Below are positions 50,190-60,496 of a DNA stretch of 64,000 bases, in pieces. Position 1 is the stretch's first letter; the number at the start of each line of letters is the position of its first letter. The notes beneath the pieces were generated by a model. It did no database searches, was not told the origin of the DNA, and was given only the letters and a program-made list of their open reading frames with translations. The stretch is from positions 62,001 to 126,000 of the forward strand of contig JANSYO010000002.1 in assembly GCA_024742395.1 (NCBI GenBank), written 5' to 3'. The translations under genes were made by a program, and so were the position numbers. Origin of the DNA: Cytophagales bacterium. Its GTDB lineage: Bacteria > Bacteroidota > Bacteroidia > Cytophagales > Spirosomataceae.

Positions 50190-52238
50190 TTAAGCCCAGC
50201 CCTTCTTCTTTTTGAATTTCTTTTTGCCCGTATGAGCCCCTTCATTAGACGAATTATTGATTTTCGTCTTCTTGTATTTAGATGGTTTTCCTTTTGAAAA
50301 CTTTTTACCCTCTGTTTTTACAGGTTGTTCCAATAATTGTTTGGCTAAATCAGGCCTTCCAAGCTTATTCAATCTACTCTTTATCCAGCCTTTCATCTCA
50401 TTTTTCCACCAGAAGAAATACTTGTTTTGGTTTTGCTTCTCTTCTCTGGTTTTCACCGTTTTAACTGGTTGCATTGTATAAGGGTGAACACCTGAATAGT
50501 ATATTACAGTGGCCACGGTCATCGGCGTTGGCGTAAAGTCTTGTACCTGCTCCAACTTGAATCCCATGTCTTTGGTTTCTGCAGCAAGGTTCGCCATATC
50601 TGCCTCCTCACAACCCGGGTGAGAACTTATAAAATAAGGAATAAGGGGCTGTTTCAGTCCATGTTTGTCCTGAATGGCATCGTATTTCTCTTTAAATCGC
50701 TTAAAATATTTGAAAGAGGGCTTTCGCATTACTTTCAAGGTATTGTCTGCCGTATGCTCCGGGGCCACTTTCAGCCTACCAGAAACGTGACGTGTAACCA
50801 GCTGCTCCATGTATTCATCATGATTGCCGTCCTGATTATTCTTGTTGAAGTTATCAACCAATAAATCATATCGGATTCCTGAACCTACAAAAGCCTTTTT
50901 AACATCCGGATGAGCATCAACCTTTTGATAGATACTTGTCAAAGGTTTGTGTGAGGTGTCAAGGTTTGAACATATCACAGGATGAATACAACTAGGAGCC
51001 TGACAACGGGCACAAATGCCCTCATCTTTTCCTTTCATTCTGTACATATTGGCCGAAGGCCCACCTAAATCTGATAAATACCCTTTGAACTCGGGGTGTT
51101 TCACCAGCTCATCTACCTCTTTCATGATAGACTCTTCTGAACGAGAGGCTATGAATTTGCCCTGATGTGCTGAAATGGTACAAAAACTACAGCCTCCAAA
51201 ACAACCACGGTGCATATTCACCGAAAACTTAATCATTTCATAAGCCGGGATGGTTCCACGCTTTTTATACTTAGGATGCGGCATTCGAGTATAGGGCAAA
51301 TCAAAGGATTTGTCCATTTCCTGTTCATCCATGGTTACAAAAGGCGGATTAATCACCAAGGTCTTATTTCCAACTTTTTGAGTAAGTCTATTGGCTTGCC
51401 ATTTATTTGACTCTACTTCCACTAACTTAAAATTGGCGGCATATTTCAGTTTGTCTTTCAGGCAATCTTCATGACTTGATAGTTCTACAGTATTCCAGCC
51501 CTTATAAGAATTTACTTCTCCTGTGGTATCTTCTAAAAACGAGATTTGATTGACATCTTTGATGCTATCAAGCGGAACACCCTTTTGTACCAACTTCAAA
51601 ATTTCGCGAAGTGGCTGCTCACCCATTCCATAAACGAGCATATCTGCTCCGGAATCAACGAGAATAGAAGGGAATAGCTTATCTGCCCAGTAATCATAAT
51701 GTGTTACTCTCCTTAAAGAAGCCTCAATACCTCCTATCAGAACCGGAACATCAGGATAAAGCTCCTTCAATATTTTGGTGTACACCGTGGTAGCATAATC
51801 AGGCCTGAAGCCAGAAACCCCTCCGGGCGTATAACTATCATCTGAACGTTTTCTTTTGTTTGCGGTATAATGATTCACCATTGAATCCATACAGCCGGCA
51901 GTAACGCCGAAGAAGTATTTCGGTCTGCCAAATTTCTTAAAGTCTCTCAGATCATCCTGCCAGTTTGGCTGTGGAATAATAGCCACTTTAAAACCTTCGC
52001 TTTCTATGATACGCCCTATCACGGCCGCACCAAAAGAAGGGTGATCTACGTAAGCATCTCCCGACACCAATACCACATCTACCTCATCCCATCCACGCAT
52101 CTCTACTTCCTTCTTAGTGATAGGAAGCCAATGTGTTACGGGTCTTTCTCTTACTGTTATCATACTACAAAGGTCTTGATTACTTTTGACAAAACGAGGT
52201 GAAGGAGAGAAATGTTCGAATTCATCAGGATCAGCCAT
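50190..52238 (-). CDS. YgiQ family radical SAM protein
   Basis: This is a 682-residue YgiQ-type protein. The N-terminal part has WDEVDVVLVSGDAYVDHPSFG, and the radical SAM cluster motif is RGCFGGCSFCTISAHQG near residue 350 (CxxxCxxC). The C-terminal 90 residues are Lys-rich (KKFKKKKGW). YgiQ proteins are conserved and uncharacterised. The long frame begins 25 residues before MITVRERPVTHWLP, and the latter Met aligns with most family starts, so either start is possible. It stands alone. Confidence 0.92.
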   Translation of the reverse strand: MADPDEFEHFSPSPRFVKSNQDLCSMITVRERPVTHWLPITKKEVEMRGWDEVDVVLVSGDAYVDHPSFGAAVIGRIIESEGFKVAIIPQPNWQDDLRDFKKFGRPKYFFGVTAGCMDSMVNHYTANKRKRSDDSYTPGGVSGFRPDYATTVYTKILKELYPDVPVLIGGIEASLRRVTHYDYWADKLFPSILVDSGADMLVYGMGEQPLREILKLVQKGVPLDSIKDVNQISFLEDTTGEVNSYKGWNTVELSSHEDCLKDKLKYAANFKLVEVESNKWQANRLTQKVGNKTLVINPPFVTMDEQEMDKSFDLPYTRMPHPKYKKRGTIPAYEMIKFSVNMHRGCFGGCSFCTISAHQGKFIASRSEESIMKEVDELVKHPEFKGYLSDLGGPSANMYRMKGKDEGICARCQAPSCIHPVICSNLDTSHKPLTSIYQKVDAHPDVKKAFVGSGIRYDLLVDNFNKNNQDGNHDEYMEQLVTRHVSGRLKVAPEHTADNTLKVMRKPSFKYFKRFKEKYDAIQDKHGLKQPLIPYFISSHPGCEEADMANLAAETKDMGFKLEQVQDFTPTPMTVATVIYYSGVHPYTMQPVKTVKTREEKQNQNKYFFWWKNEMKGWIKSRLNKLGRPDLAKQLLEQPVKTEGKKFSKGKPSKYKKTKINNSSNEGAHTGKKKFKKKKGWA

Positions 52239-52358
52239 AAAGTCTGTCTGTTTCAGAATTGATCACATTTAACAAAACGTAAACTAAGATTTCAAGGACA
52301 TCCTTTATAAAATTGACTACCTATTATTCTGAATTCGCCTTGTCACAACTTCCAGAAT

Positions 52359-52820
52359 CTAATTAAATAAGCCCCATTCATCTTCTCCAAAGCCTTTAGT
52401 GCGGTCAAACGAAGCAACCCAGTCAATAAATATCATTCTAAACTCCTCAATCTCAGTCCTTATTAACTCCAGATATTCAGGATTCCCAAATCCAAACATA
52501 TCGAATGCATGCATTGCCTCTCTTATACTGACTGCATGTATTTTAACTAAAACAGCTTTTTCCATCTTAAGAAAATACATTTCCCCGGCTTCTGCTCCTC
52601 TGATTTTTGCATTTATGGCACTGATATCAGACAATAGACTTCTTTTTAACTCCAATGCTTCCTCGTTGTCTTCTACGCTGGCATTAAAAGCTAAAATGGT
52701 CCTCATAAGGCTTTCTGCCTTTTTTACAATAGGAAGACCATTTACCCTATCCTTCTCCTTATTTCTTTCCTCCTCAAATTCTTCCTCACCTAATTTATCT
52801 TCATCATCCCAGAAATCCAT
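52359..52820 (-). CDS. Conserved hypothetical protein, acidic helical
   Basis: This is a 153-residue soluble, mostly helical and acidic protein with no signal peptide, cysteine or known motif. The N-terminus is very acidic (FWDDEDKLGEEEFEEERNKE). It lies 18 bp downstream of the GH43 gene on the same strand, so it may be co-transcribed with it. I do not recognise the family. Confidence 0.65.
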   Translation of the reverse strand: MDFWDDEDKLGEEEFEEERNKEKDRVNGLPIVKKAESLMRTILAFNASVEDNEEALELKRSLLSDISAINAKIRGAEAGEMYFLKMEKAVLVKIHAVSIREAMHAFDMFGFGNPEYLELIRTEIEEFRMIFIDWVASFDRTKGFGEDEWGLFN

Positions 52821-52838
52821 ATTGTTTACGTTTATAGT

Positions 52839-54626
52839 TTATTCTACTCTCACTGTTTTAAAACGCTCCGAAACTCCATTCTCATTTATCGCTTCTATGG
52901 AAAAGAAGTATGTGCTTAATTTTTCTAAACCCGCAAACCAGTATTCATTGTTGCCATGCACCATGATATGATTGTAGAGTTTATCCGGAGCCGTTCCATA
53001 ATAGATATTATAGGCATAAGCCTCATCTACAGGTTTCCATTTTATCCAGCAAGATCTCTTGTCTTTAAGCGTACGTAAAACCATGAATTCCTCCACTTTT
53101 CCAGGTTTTTGGCCCGCCCCATTCCCAAAGACTCTAAAGCCACTTAGGGCAAACTTGCCAGAAGGCATTGACCTGTTTTCAATTCTAACATAACGGGCAG
53201 TAATGGGTTTTTGCAATTCAATATAATCATGAGGGACATCCTTTGTATTCTCACCCTTATCCACAGCAACTGTCCACTTTTCCCCATCAGTAGAAGTAGT
53301 GATCACATACTTATGGGAAATTCCAATTATCTTTCCTAAAAATGAGGAATCCACGTCTTGGTCTGCAAAGTTAACTTGAATGGCTCTGATTTCAGAAAGA
53401 CCACCTAAATCTGAAATAAGATACTCACCTCGATTTCCTGTTTTTGCAGACCAATAGGTTTTCATCACTTCATCTACGGCATAATTAGGCAAATACCCTC
53501 CCAATGTACTGGAAACCTTGACTGGTTTTCCATAATTCAGAAGCATCCAACCAGTAAATCTAGAATTGAGATGATTTGTTTCGCCTTGTGGCAAATAATG
53601 TGGATAATCGCCAAAGGCTGTATTGCAATACATTATCCCATCTTCATCAAAACCAGCCGGCCATAGGCCCAATCTCCTTTCAAAATTATTTTTGACTGAT
53701 AGCATGATGCTGCTCACATGCCAATAGTTTTTCCAATTGTCCTGAAAAGTGGCTCCATGCCCTGCACCTCGGGCAAAACCACCCAACTTCATACTCAAGG
53801 GGTCCGGTTGATTTACAAAAGGTCCAAGTGGACTGGTACCTACTGCTACACCATCAGAGTAACCACTAAATTCTGTTCCTGGAGCTCCATATTGTAAGTA
53901 ATACTTTCCATTGTGTTTAGTCATGTGTGCTCCTTCCATAAATGGATCAAGAAATGTATTATCCATGTGTTCTCCAAACCGCTGCCATCCATACCGCCAG
54001 TCTTCCAAAGCATACATTTCTTTACGTGTTCCTATCGGCTTAAAGGTTTTTCTATCGAGCTCAATTCCATAAAGAGGATATGTATTACTACTGCCATTGT
54101 ACATATACAGTTTGCCATCTGAATCAGTGAAGAAGTCGGGATCCCAGCCGCCTATTTCAAAATTTTCAACTATTGGAAACCACTCGTTTTTCTCTGGATT
54201 AGTACTTCCCCAAAGAGTGAATTCTGAAGTATAGGTGCTTCCAAAAACTATTAGGGTATCTCCTACTACACCTACTGCAGGGGCACAAAGTTCGTCGTAA
54301 ACTTTATTTCTTGGCCTCAGAAATTTTCTTGAAACAAAAGTCCAATCACTTAAATCTTTACTATACCAATAGCCCCATTGGTTAGTCGAGAATAAAATAA
54401 AGATTCCATTAAAATTTACAATCACCGGGTCTGCCGTGGCTCTATGTCTCCCCCATTCAGAAAAATTGGGTATTGGTGTGTAACCGTAATCTAAATTCAT
54501 AGGATTACAGTAGGTTTTTTGCTGGGCAAAGGAAAAAGACCCGGTTAAAGCAAGCAGTACACTCAGGAGTATTCTCACAATTCTAATATTAGGTTTTATC
54601 AAAAATAGAAAGGTTTTTTTACTCAA
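52839..54626 (-). CDS. GH43-type glycoside hydrolase with discoidin-like and FN3-like domains, secreted
   Basis: This is a 595-residue protein with a signal peptide ending near GSFSFAQ. The five-bladed propeller domain (about 50-340) contains the expected catalytic acids: Asp in ATADPVIVNFNG, Asp in WDPDFFTDSDGKL and Glu in MEGAHMTKHNGKYYL. A discoidin/F5-8-like carbohydrate-binding domain follows (about 365-500) and an FN3-like domain to the end (WIKWKPVDEAYAYNIYYG). GH43 enzymes cleave arabinose or xylose side chains or galactan. Exact substrate is uncertain. The gene is divergent from the PQQ-type sugar dehydrogenase. Confidence 0.88.
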   Translation of the reverse strand: MSKKTFLFLIKPNIRIVRILLSVLLALTGSFSFAQQKTYCNPMNLDYGYTPIPNFSEWGRHRATADPVIVNFNGIFILFSTNQWGYWYSKDLSDWTFVSRKFLRPRNKVYDELCAPAVGVVGDTLIVFGSTYTSEFTLWGSTNPEKNEWFPIVENFEIGGWDPDFFTDSDGKLYMYNGSSNTYPLYGIELDRKTFKPIGTRKEMYALEDWRYGWQRFGEHMDNTFLDPFMEGAHMTKHNGKYYLQYGAPGTEFSGYSDGVAVGTSPLGPFVNQPDPLSMKLGGFARGAGHGATFQDNWKNYWHVSSIMLSVKNNFERRLGLWPAGFDEDGIMYCNTAFGDYPHYLPQGETNHLNSRFTGWMLLNYGKPVKVSSTLGGYLPNYAVDEVMKTYWSAKTGNRGEYLISDLGGLSEIRAIQVNFADQDVDSSFLGKIIGISHKYVITTSTDGEKWTVAVDKGENTKDVPHDYIELQKPITARYVRIENRSMPSGKFALSGFRVFGNGAGQKPGKVEEFMVLRTLKDKRSCWIKWKPVDEAYAYNIYYGTAPDKLYNHIMVHGNNEYWFAGLEKLSTYFFSIEAINENGVSERFKTVRVE

Positions 54627-54685
54627 ATAATCCTATTGACCTTAAATACAGTATCTTAATTATCGTTATTCTAAAAAGCAATCTA

Positions 54686-55837
54686 ATGAAAACAATACTC
54701 CCCCTTCTTATTTTACTTATTCCAGCTATTGCTTGTCAAAAGTCTGTTACGCAAAGTGTCAGCGAACCTGGAGAATTAACTTTTGTAGAGTCTTATCCAA
54801 ACCTTGAATTCAGACGCCCTGTTGATTTTCAATCGCCTAAAGACGGTACCAATCGCGTTTTTGTGGTAGAACAAAAAGGTGTGATTTCAGTTTTTGAAAA
54901 CAATAAAGATATTTCAGAAAGATCTACTTTTTTAGATATACAGTCTGCAGTGGATGACAGCGGAAATGAGGAGGGTTTGCTCGGTTTGGCTTTCCATCCA
55001 AACTTCACTACCAATGGATATTTCTATGTGAATTACACTTCTGCTAATAATGAAACAATCGTTTCAAGATTCCAGATTTCTAAGAACGACCCCAACAAAG
55101 CAGATACTCAAAGTGAACAAATAATTCTTCGCTTTAATCAGCCATACAGTAATCATAATGGTGGGCAGGTATGTTTTGGTCCTGATGGCTATTTATACAT
55201 ATCCACTGGCGATGGGGGCTCTGGTGGAGACCCACAAGGTAACGGTCAAAACCTGTCTACTTTATTGGGTGCAATTCTTAGGATAGATGTAGATAAGTCT
55301 CAAGGCAATTTAAAATATGGCATTCCGGCAGATAACCCATTTCTAAACGTCTCAAATGCACGACCAGAAATCTACGCCTATGGTTTAAGAAATCCGTGGA
55401 GAATAAGTTTTGACAGTGAAAACGGAATGCTGTGGGCTGCCGATGTAGGACAAAACGCCTTTGAGGAAGTTGATATCATCGTAAAAGGAGGAAATTACGG
55501 TTGGAATGACATGGAAGGCTTGCATTCGTATAAATCTGGAAGTAATTCTTCAAACTACCTGCCACCGGTGTTGGAAATAGCTCAAAGTACGGGTGACAAA
55601 TCAATAACTGGTGGTTTTGTATACAGAGGTACTAAAGCCCCCTCTTTAATCGGCAAATATGTATTTGCAGATTATGTATCCGGAAGAATTTATGCCTTAG
55701 CAAAATCTACTGACGGTAGTTATCAAAATGAAACACTATTTGACACTAAATTAAACATTGCTGCCTTCGGCGAAGATGAAGACCATGAGTTATATTTTTG
55801 TGCCTTTGACGGAAAAGTATATCATTTTGAGGAGTAA
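54686..55837 (+). CDS. PQQ-type sugar dehydrogenase (soluble glucose dehydrogenase/sorbosone family)
   Basis: This 383-residue protein has a lipoprotein signal (PAIAC, Cys17) and a six-bladed propeller of the Gdh/sorbosone dehydrogenase family. Motifs include EEGLLGLAFHPNF, SNHNGGQVCFGPDGYLYISTGDGG (shown here as segments around 155-180), AYGLRNPWRISFD and DVGQNAFEEVDI. Members oxidise aldoses or act as aldose-binding proteins with PQQ. No cytochrome domain is present, unlike the other PQQ enzyme at 33.7 kb. It may oxidise sugars released by the adjacent divergent GH43. Confidence 0.9.
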   Translation: MKTILPLLILLIPAIACQKSVTQSVSEPGELTFVESYPNLEFRRPVDFQSPKDGTNRVFVVEQKGVISVFENNKDISERSTFLDIQSAVDDSGNEEGLLGLAFHPNFTTNGYFYVNYTSANNETIVSRFQISKNDPNKADTQSEQIILRFNQPYSNHNGGQVCFGPDGYLYISTGDGGSGGDPQGNGQNLSTLLGAILRIDVDKSQGNLKYGIPADNPFLNVSNARPEIYAYGLRNPWRISFDSENGMLWAADVGQNAFEEVDIIVKGGNYGWNDMEGLHSYKSGSNSSNYLPPVLEIAQSTGDKSITGGFVYRGTKAPSLIGKYVFADYVSGRIYALAKSTDGSYQNETLFDTKLNIAAFGEDEDHELYFCAFDGKVYHFEE

Positions 55838-55902
55838 CTGGATTAAGAAAATTTAAGAGTCTCTTGTCAATAAAAGCATCACCTTTGTAAGCCAAACTCA
55901 TA

Positions 55903-58341
55903 TTGACGCTTCTGCTTAGATCTTTACTTCTCTTTTGCTTGATTTCCTGTGCTTTTGTGGCAAGAAGTCAGACTTTTTATACTTTGAGAGGTTATGTACT
56001 TTCCTCCACAAACGAACCCTTACCTAATGCCTCTATTCGTGTTTTCAATTTACAAACAGGGACACAAGCCAATGAAAACGGGCAATATGAATTAGTACTG
56101 GAGCAAGGGTTGCACCGAATTTCGGTATCCTATCTGGGGTTTCTCACTCAAACATTAGAGGTGGTTATTGACCAAGACAAGGCTCAGAATTTTATTTTAG
56201 AATCTGATGACAAACTGCTTTCTGAAGTAATTATTAATGCAAGGAAGAAAGATTATAGCTATGAAGTCATTAAGAATGTAATTGAAAATAAAGAACAATG
56301 GCAAAACCAATACAGCAATCTGTTTAGCAAAACTTACGTTAAAGCCACCGAAGAAATAAAACAAGCCAAAAAAACAGATAAAGATGAAAACTCAAATCCC
56401 TTCCTTGCCGATACCTTACCTAATTTAAATTACTTCGAAGCACAAATAGATCGTTATTTAGGACCTTATGGTAAACAAAAAGAAGAAAGAAATGGAATTA
56501 AAAAATATGGTGATTTTAGTACATTGTTTTACACAAGTAGTTCTGATGCCGGGTTTGATTTATATGAAAATTTGCAGAGCTTCAAAAAACTAGGAGAAAA
56601 TGCTCTTGTTTCACCTTTTAGCACCATAGGTTTTATTAGTTATAAGTTTAAACTTCTGGAAACATATCACAATGGTGAGAGGCTTGTTTACAGAATAGAA
56701 GTGAAACCAAAAAATATCGGAAATGCCCTTTACGAGGGTGAAGTAGAAGTGCTTGATGGACTTTGGGCCATTCATAAGGTCTCTTTGAGGCTCTCAAAAA
56801 AACTACTAATTGTTTATGATCAGTTCTCCTTAACTCAGGAATATGATCTTATCGATAATAAAAGAGTCATTTCAAAAGAGTCATTTCATTGGAGAGTAAA
56901 AGAAGGAACAGAATTCAGAATTGGAGAAGCTGTTGTCACTCATAGCGACTTTAAATTTGATAGTTTGTACTCCAAAAACTTCTTTGGCCCCGAAATAGGT
57001 AATACCACGGCCCTGGCCTACAAAAGAGACAGTTCATACTGGGAAAGTATTAGACCTGTACCACTTAATCCTACAGAAAGGGCTGTAGTAAAAGCAAACG
57101 AATTACAAGAACTACGCTTGAATTCAAAAGAGTACCTGGACTCCATAGACGCCGTATATAATAAAGTGACCTTTATGAAAGTATTATGGAGCGGAGTAGG
57201 ACATATTAACAGAAGCAAAAAAATTAATTGGGAATTTGGTTCTCTTCCTTCTCTATTGAATCCTGTAGCCATTGGGGGCTGGAGGGTCCAATACCGTCTT
57301 CCGGTCTATAAACGCTTTGAAGACCGAAGAGCTTTAACCATCACACCTTATTTAAATTACGGTTTTTTAAACCGGGATTTAAGAGGTCAATTGACCCTCG
57401 AATATTTATATAATGCCAAAAAGCAATCAAAGCTATTTTTTAATGCCGGGCAGGGTTTTGATGTTATCAATGGGTCAGCTACGATTTCAGATGTATTCAG
57501 AAGAAATAACTTCTATATTAATACCGGAATAAACCTTGGACATCGAACAGAACTTTTTAATGGTTTATATTTCAATACAGACGTTCTGTTTAACAACAGA
57601 AAAGATTTTGGTGATTTTAGGTTTTCCAGATTAGGTGATGAACTCTTTAAAGAAAACAATCCGGCGATTTTTCCTACAACCAATATACTTAAAACTAATT
57701 TTAGAATCGACTATACACCCCGCCAACTCTACCTTTCAGAGCCGAATGAAAAAATAGTTTTAGGATCAAAATTTCCGACATTTAGCCTACGCCTAAACAA
57801 AGGTTTTCAAGTGGAAAATGGTTTGAATAATGGGTTTACCTATACAGAGTTAAACATCTCTCAATATTTCAACGTAGGTATATTAGGTACATCAGAGTAT
57901 CGAATCGGTGTCGGAAGGTTTCTTGACACAACCAGTCTTGCTCCTATGGATTATCAATACCAACGCGGTGGCGACCCTATTTGGTTTTCACCTAGCATGT
58001 ATACCTATCAGTTGATTCCTCAGACCTTCAGCACCACAGGTTGGTTTTTTGAGTCACATTATGAGCATCAATTCAATGGTTTTCTAACTAGTAAAGTCCC
58101 ACTTTTAAATAAAACAGGGATCAACACCCTTGCCGGAGGTGGTTTTCTTTATGTACCTGAGCAAAAATACCAGTACAGCGAATTGTATACCGGGGCAAAC
58201 AGGGTTTTTAAATTGGGGAAATCCAGATTTAGAATTGGAGCCTATTATGTAGTTTCTCAGTCTAACAAAGATGGATTCAAAAGTGGTTTTAAATTTTCTT
58301 TTGAGCCTTATAATAGAGATAAAAACACCTGGAGCTTTTAA
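55903..58341 (+). CDS. DUF5686 protein with carboxypeptidase-regulatory-like N-terminal domain
   Basis: This is an 812-residue outer-membrane-type protein. It starts with TTG (no ATG nearby) and a signal peptide ending near AFVARSQ. A carboxypeptidase-regulatory-like beta-sandwich (YTLRGYVLSSTNEPLPNASIRV) covers about 25-110. The rest is DUF5686, with beta-strand-rich C-terminal barrel-like sequence ending in TWSF, a typical aromatic outer-membrane terminus. The family is common in Bacteroidota beside TonB systems and of unknown function. It stands between the sugar dehydrogenase and dxr. Confidence 0.85.
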   Translation: MTLLLRSLLLFCLISCAFVARSQTFYTLRGYVLSSTNEPLPNASIRVFNLQTGTQANENGQYELVLEQGLHRISVSYLGFLTQTLEVVIDQDKAQNFILESDDKLLSEVIINARKKDYSYEVIKNVIENKEQWQNQYSNLFSKTYVKATEEIKQAKKTDKDENSNPFLADTLPNLNYFEAQIDRYLGPYGKQKEERNGIKKYGDFSTLFYTSSSDAGFDLYENLQSFKKLGENALVSPFSTIGFISYKFKLLETYHNGERLVYRIEVKPKNIGNALYEGEVEVLDGLWAIHKVSLRLSKKLLIVYDQFSLTQEYDLIDNKRVISKESFHWRVKEGTEFRIGEAVVTHSDFKFDSLYSKNFFGPEIGNTTALAYKRDSSYWESIRPVPLNPTERAVVKANELQELRLNSKEYLDSIDAVYNKVTFMKVLWSGVGHINRSKKINWEFGSLPSLLNPVAIGGWRVQYRLPVYKRFEDRRALTITPYLNYGFLNRDLRGQLTLEYLYNAKKQSKLFFNAGQGFDVINGSATISDVFRRNNFYINTGINLGHRTELFNGLYFNTDVLFNNRKDFGDFRFSRLGDELFKENNPAIFPTTNILKTNFRIDYTPRQLYLSEPNEKIVLGSKFPTFSLRLNKGFQVENGLNNGFTYTELNISQYFNVGILGTSEYRIGVGRFLDTTSLAPMDYQYQRGGDPIWFSPSMYTYQLIPQTFSTTGWFFESHYEHQFNGFLTSKVPLLNKTGINTLAGGGFLYVPEQKYQYSELYTGANRVFKLGKSRFRIGAYYVVSQSNKDGFKSGFKFSFEPYNRDKNTWSF

Positions 58342-58423
58342 TAAACTGATTTTGAAAGGCTCATTGAAAGAATTTTAGATTCTCTGTTGCATTTTTTAGA
58401 CCTTTGCATTCTAAACCTTTTTC

Positions 58424-59578
58424 ATGCAAAAACGAAGAATTGCCATTTTAGGCTCTACCGGCTCCATTGGTACACAGGCTCTAGAAGTTATTGAGGCGAA
58501 CCCTGATCTTTTTGAGGTTGAAGTACTTACTGCTCAGAATAACGCTGATTTGCTTATTCAGCAAGCAATAAAACATAAACCAAACACAGTTGTAATTGCC
58601 AATGATGCCCTTTACGATAAGGTAAATTCAGCTCTTGACCCTTTGGATATCAAAGTCTATGCGGGTGAAAATGCCCTTGGCGGAGTAGTAGAAAATGAAA
58701 ATGTCGACATGGTATTGACCGCTTTAGTGGGCTATGTAGGCCTCCTTCCTACTATCAGAGCTATTAAAGCAAGGAAACATATTGCTCTGGCAAACAAAGA
58801 AACACTAGTGGTGGCTGGTGAATTGATAACTCAATTAGCCCTGGAAAACCGGGTTGATATACTGCCTGTAGACTCAGAGCATTCTGCGATTTTCCAGTGC
58901 CTGGTAGGAGAAAACATCAATCCTATTGAGAAAATAATACTCACAGCCAGTGGCGGTCCTTTTATAGGAAAAGGGAAGGATTTTTTGAAAAATGTCAAAA
59001 AAGAACAAGCCCTAAAACACCCCAACTGGGATATGGGAGCTAAAATTACTATCGATTCGGCTTCTTTGATGAATAAGGGACTGGAGGTAATTGAAGCTAA
59101 ATGGCTTTTTGATTTAAAAGCCGAGCAAATTGAGGTGATTGTTCACCCACAGAGCATCGTTCATTCCTTAGTGCAGTTTGAAGATGGCAGCATCAAGGCA
59201 CAGCTAGGCCTTCCGGATATGAAACTTCCTATTCAATATGCCCTGGGTTTCCCACAAAGGTTAAAATCAGATTTCCCTAGATTTAACTTTGTCGACTACC
59301 CTAATTTGACTTTTGAAAAGCCCGATATGCAGACCTTTAGAAATCTTGGTTTCGCTTTTGAGGCTTTGAAAGCCGGTGGAAATATGGCCTGTATAATAAA
59401 CGCTGCGAACGAAATTGCGGTAGATGCGTTTTTGAAAGACAAAGTGGGCTTCTTGCAAATGTCAGATGTGATAGAAACTTGTATGCAGAAAGTTAATTTT
59501 GTCAAAAAACCGGTTCTTGATGATTACATTAAGACAGACGAAGAAACCAGAGCATTAGCACAGAGCCTTATTGCCTAA
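58424..59578 (+). CDS. dxr: 1-deoxy-D-xylulose-5-phosphate reductoisomerase
   Basis: This is a 384-residue Dxr with NADPH-binding ILGSTGSIGTQALEVI, ANKETLVVAG near 120, the catalytic metal-binding DSEHSAIFQCL near 150, and SASLMNKGLEVIEA with the second catalytic Glu. Length is typical. It converts deoxyxylulose phosphate to methylerythritol phosphate, the committed step of the non-mevalonate isoprenoid pathway, which supplies quinones and polyprenyl carriers. It is followed 24 bp later by a pseudouridine synthase gene on the same strand. Confidence 0.97.
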   Translation: MQKRRIAILGSTGSIGTQALEVIEANPDLFEVEVLTAQNNADLLIQQAIKHKPNTVVIANDALYDKVNSALDPLDIKVYAGENALGGVVENENVDMVLTALVGYVGLLPTIRAIKARKHIALANKETLVVAGELITQLALENRVDILPVDSEHSAIFQCLVGENINPIEKIILTASGGPFIGKGKDFLKNVKKEQALKHPNWDMGAKITIDSASLMNKGLEVIEAKWLFDLKAEQIEVIVHPQSIVHSLVQFEDGSIKAQLGLPDMKLPIQYALGFPQRLKSDFPRFNFVDYPNLTFEKPDMQTFRNLGFAFEALKAGGNMACIINAANEIAVDAFLKDKVGFLQMSDVIETCMQKVNFVKKPVLDDYIKTDEETRALAQSLIA

Positions 59579-59602
59579 TAAGGCAGGAAAACATTAGAAA
59601 AG

Positions 59603-60328
59603 ATGAGAAAACCATTTCACGTAATATACGAAGACAATCATTTGATCATTGTCAATAAAACTGCCGGAATAATAGTACATGCAGATAAGACTGGTGATAA
59701 AACCTTAGAGGATTTTGTTAAAGAATATATTAAAGAAGCCTACAACAAACCCGGGGATGTTTTTTTAGGTACTATTCACCGATTAGACAGACCTGTAAGC
59801 GGCTTAATTATTTTCGCCCGCACCTCTAAAGGCCTGGAAAGAATGAATGCACTTTTCAAAAAAAGGGATATTCAGAAAACCTATTGGGCCATTACGAAAA
59901 GAAAACCAAAGGTGAAAAAAGGGAAATTAACTCACTGGCTTGTAAAGGATGGTTCAAAAAATCTTGTAACAGCTTACGACCATGAAGTAGAAAATGGTCA
60001 GAAAGCCGAGCTACATTATCGCTACATCGGGAGCATTAACAAGCACCACTTAATAGAAGTAGAACCCATTACGGGCCGCTCGCACCAAATCAGGGTCCAA
60101 TTAGCCGCTATGGGCTGCCCTATCAGAGGTGATATAAAGTATGGTTACGACAGACCCAACAAGGATGGCTCCATTAATCTTCATTCGCGTAGAGTATACT
60201 TTATGCATCCAATAAAAAAGGAGCCCGTACTTTGCAAAGCAGCTGTACCCGAAGATGCGTTTTGGGAAGAGTTTCTACAACTCGACAATGAAGAAATAAA
60301 AGATGAAACAATGAAGTTCTTACACTAA
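59603..60328 (+). CDS. RluA-family pseudouridine synthase
   Basis: This is a 241-residue protein of the RluA family with the catalytic HRLDRPVSGL (Asp62) and ARTSKGLERMNALFK. The C-terminal ITGRSHQIRVQLAAMGCPI is also typical. There is no S4 domain at the N-terminus, so it is the short form. It isomerises uridine in rRNA or tRNA; the target site is unknown. It is probably co-transcribed with dxr. Its last 9 bp overlap a small convergent membrane-protein gene. Confidence 0.92.
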   Translation: MRKPFHVIYEDNHLIIVNKTAGIIVHADKTGDKTLEDFVKEYIKEAYNKPGDVFLGTIHRLDRPVSGLIIFARTSKGLERMNALFKKRDIQKTYWAITKRKPKVKKGKLTHWLVKDGSKNLVTAYDHEVENGQKAELHYRYIGSINKHHLIEVEPITGRSHQIRVQLAAMGCPIRGDIKYGYDRPNKDGSINLHSRRVYFMHPIKKEPVLCKAAVPEDAFWEEFLQLDNEEIKDETMKFLH

Positions 60329-60496
60329 TTCATTGTTTTGGGAATCGAGATCGAGATCAAAGATATCGGCATTGGCCTGATCAAAGGTCTTTTTAATTCC
60401 TTCTACAGCTCCGGCTATTGCCGCCATTGGTAGTAATAAAGGCATAAAGATCAGCCACTGGACCACCATTAACAGGTTTACATTTCTTTTTTTCAT
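60320..60496 (-). CDS. Small membrane protein (58 residues)
   Basis: The frame encodes 58 residues: a basic start (MKKRNVNLLMVV), a hydrophobic span to about residue 28 (WLIFMPLLLPMAAIAGAV) and a soluble acidic tail with DIFDLDLDSQNNELV. The positive-inside start, single span and acidic C-terminus are typical of a small membrane protein or signal-anchored regulator. It overlaps the pseudouridine synthase gene by 9 bp at the 3' end. I know of no homologous family. Confidence 0.55.
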   Translation of the reverse strand: MKKRNVNLLMVVQWLIFMPLLLPMAAIAGAVEGIKKTFDQANADIFDLDLDSQNNELV

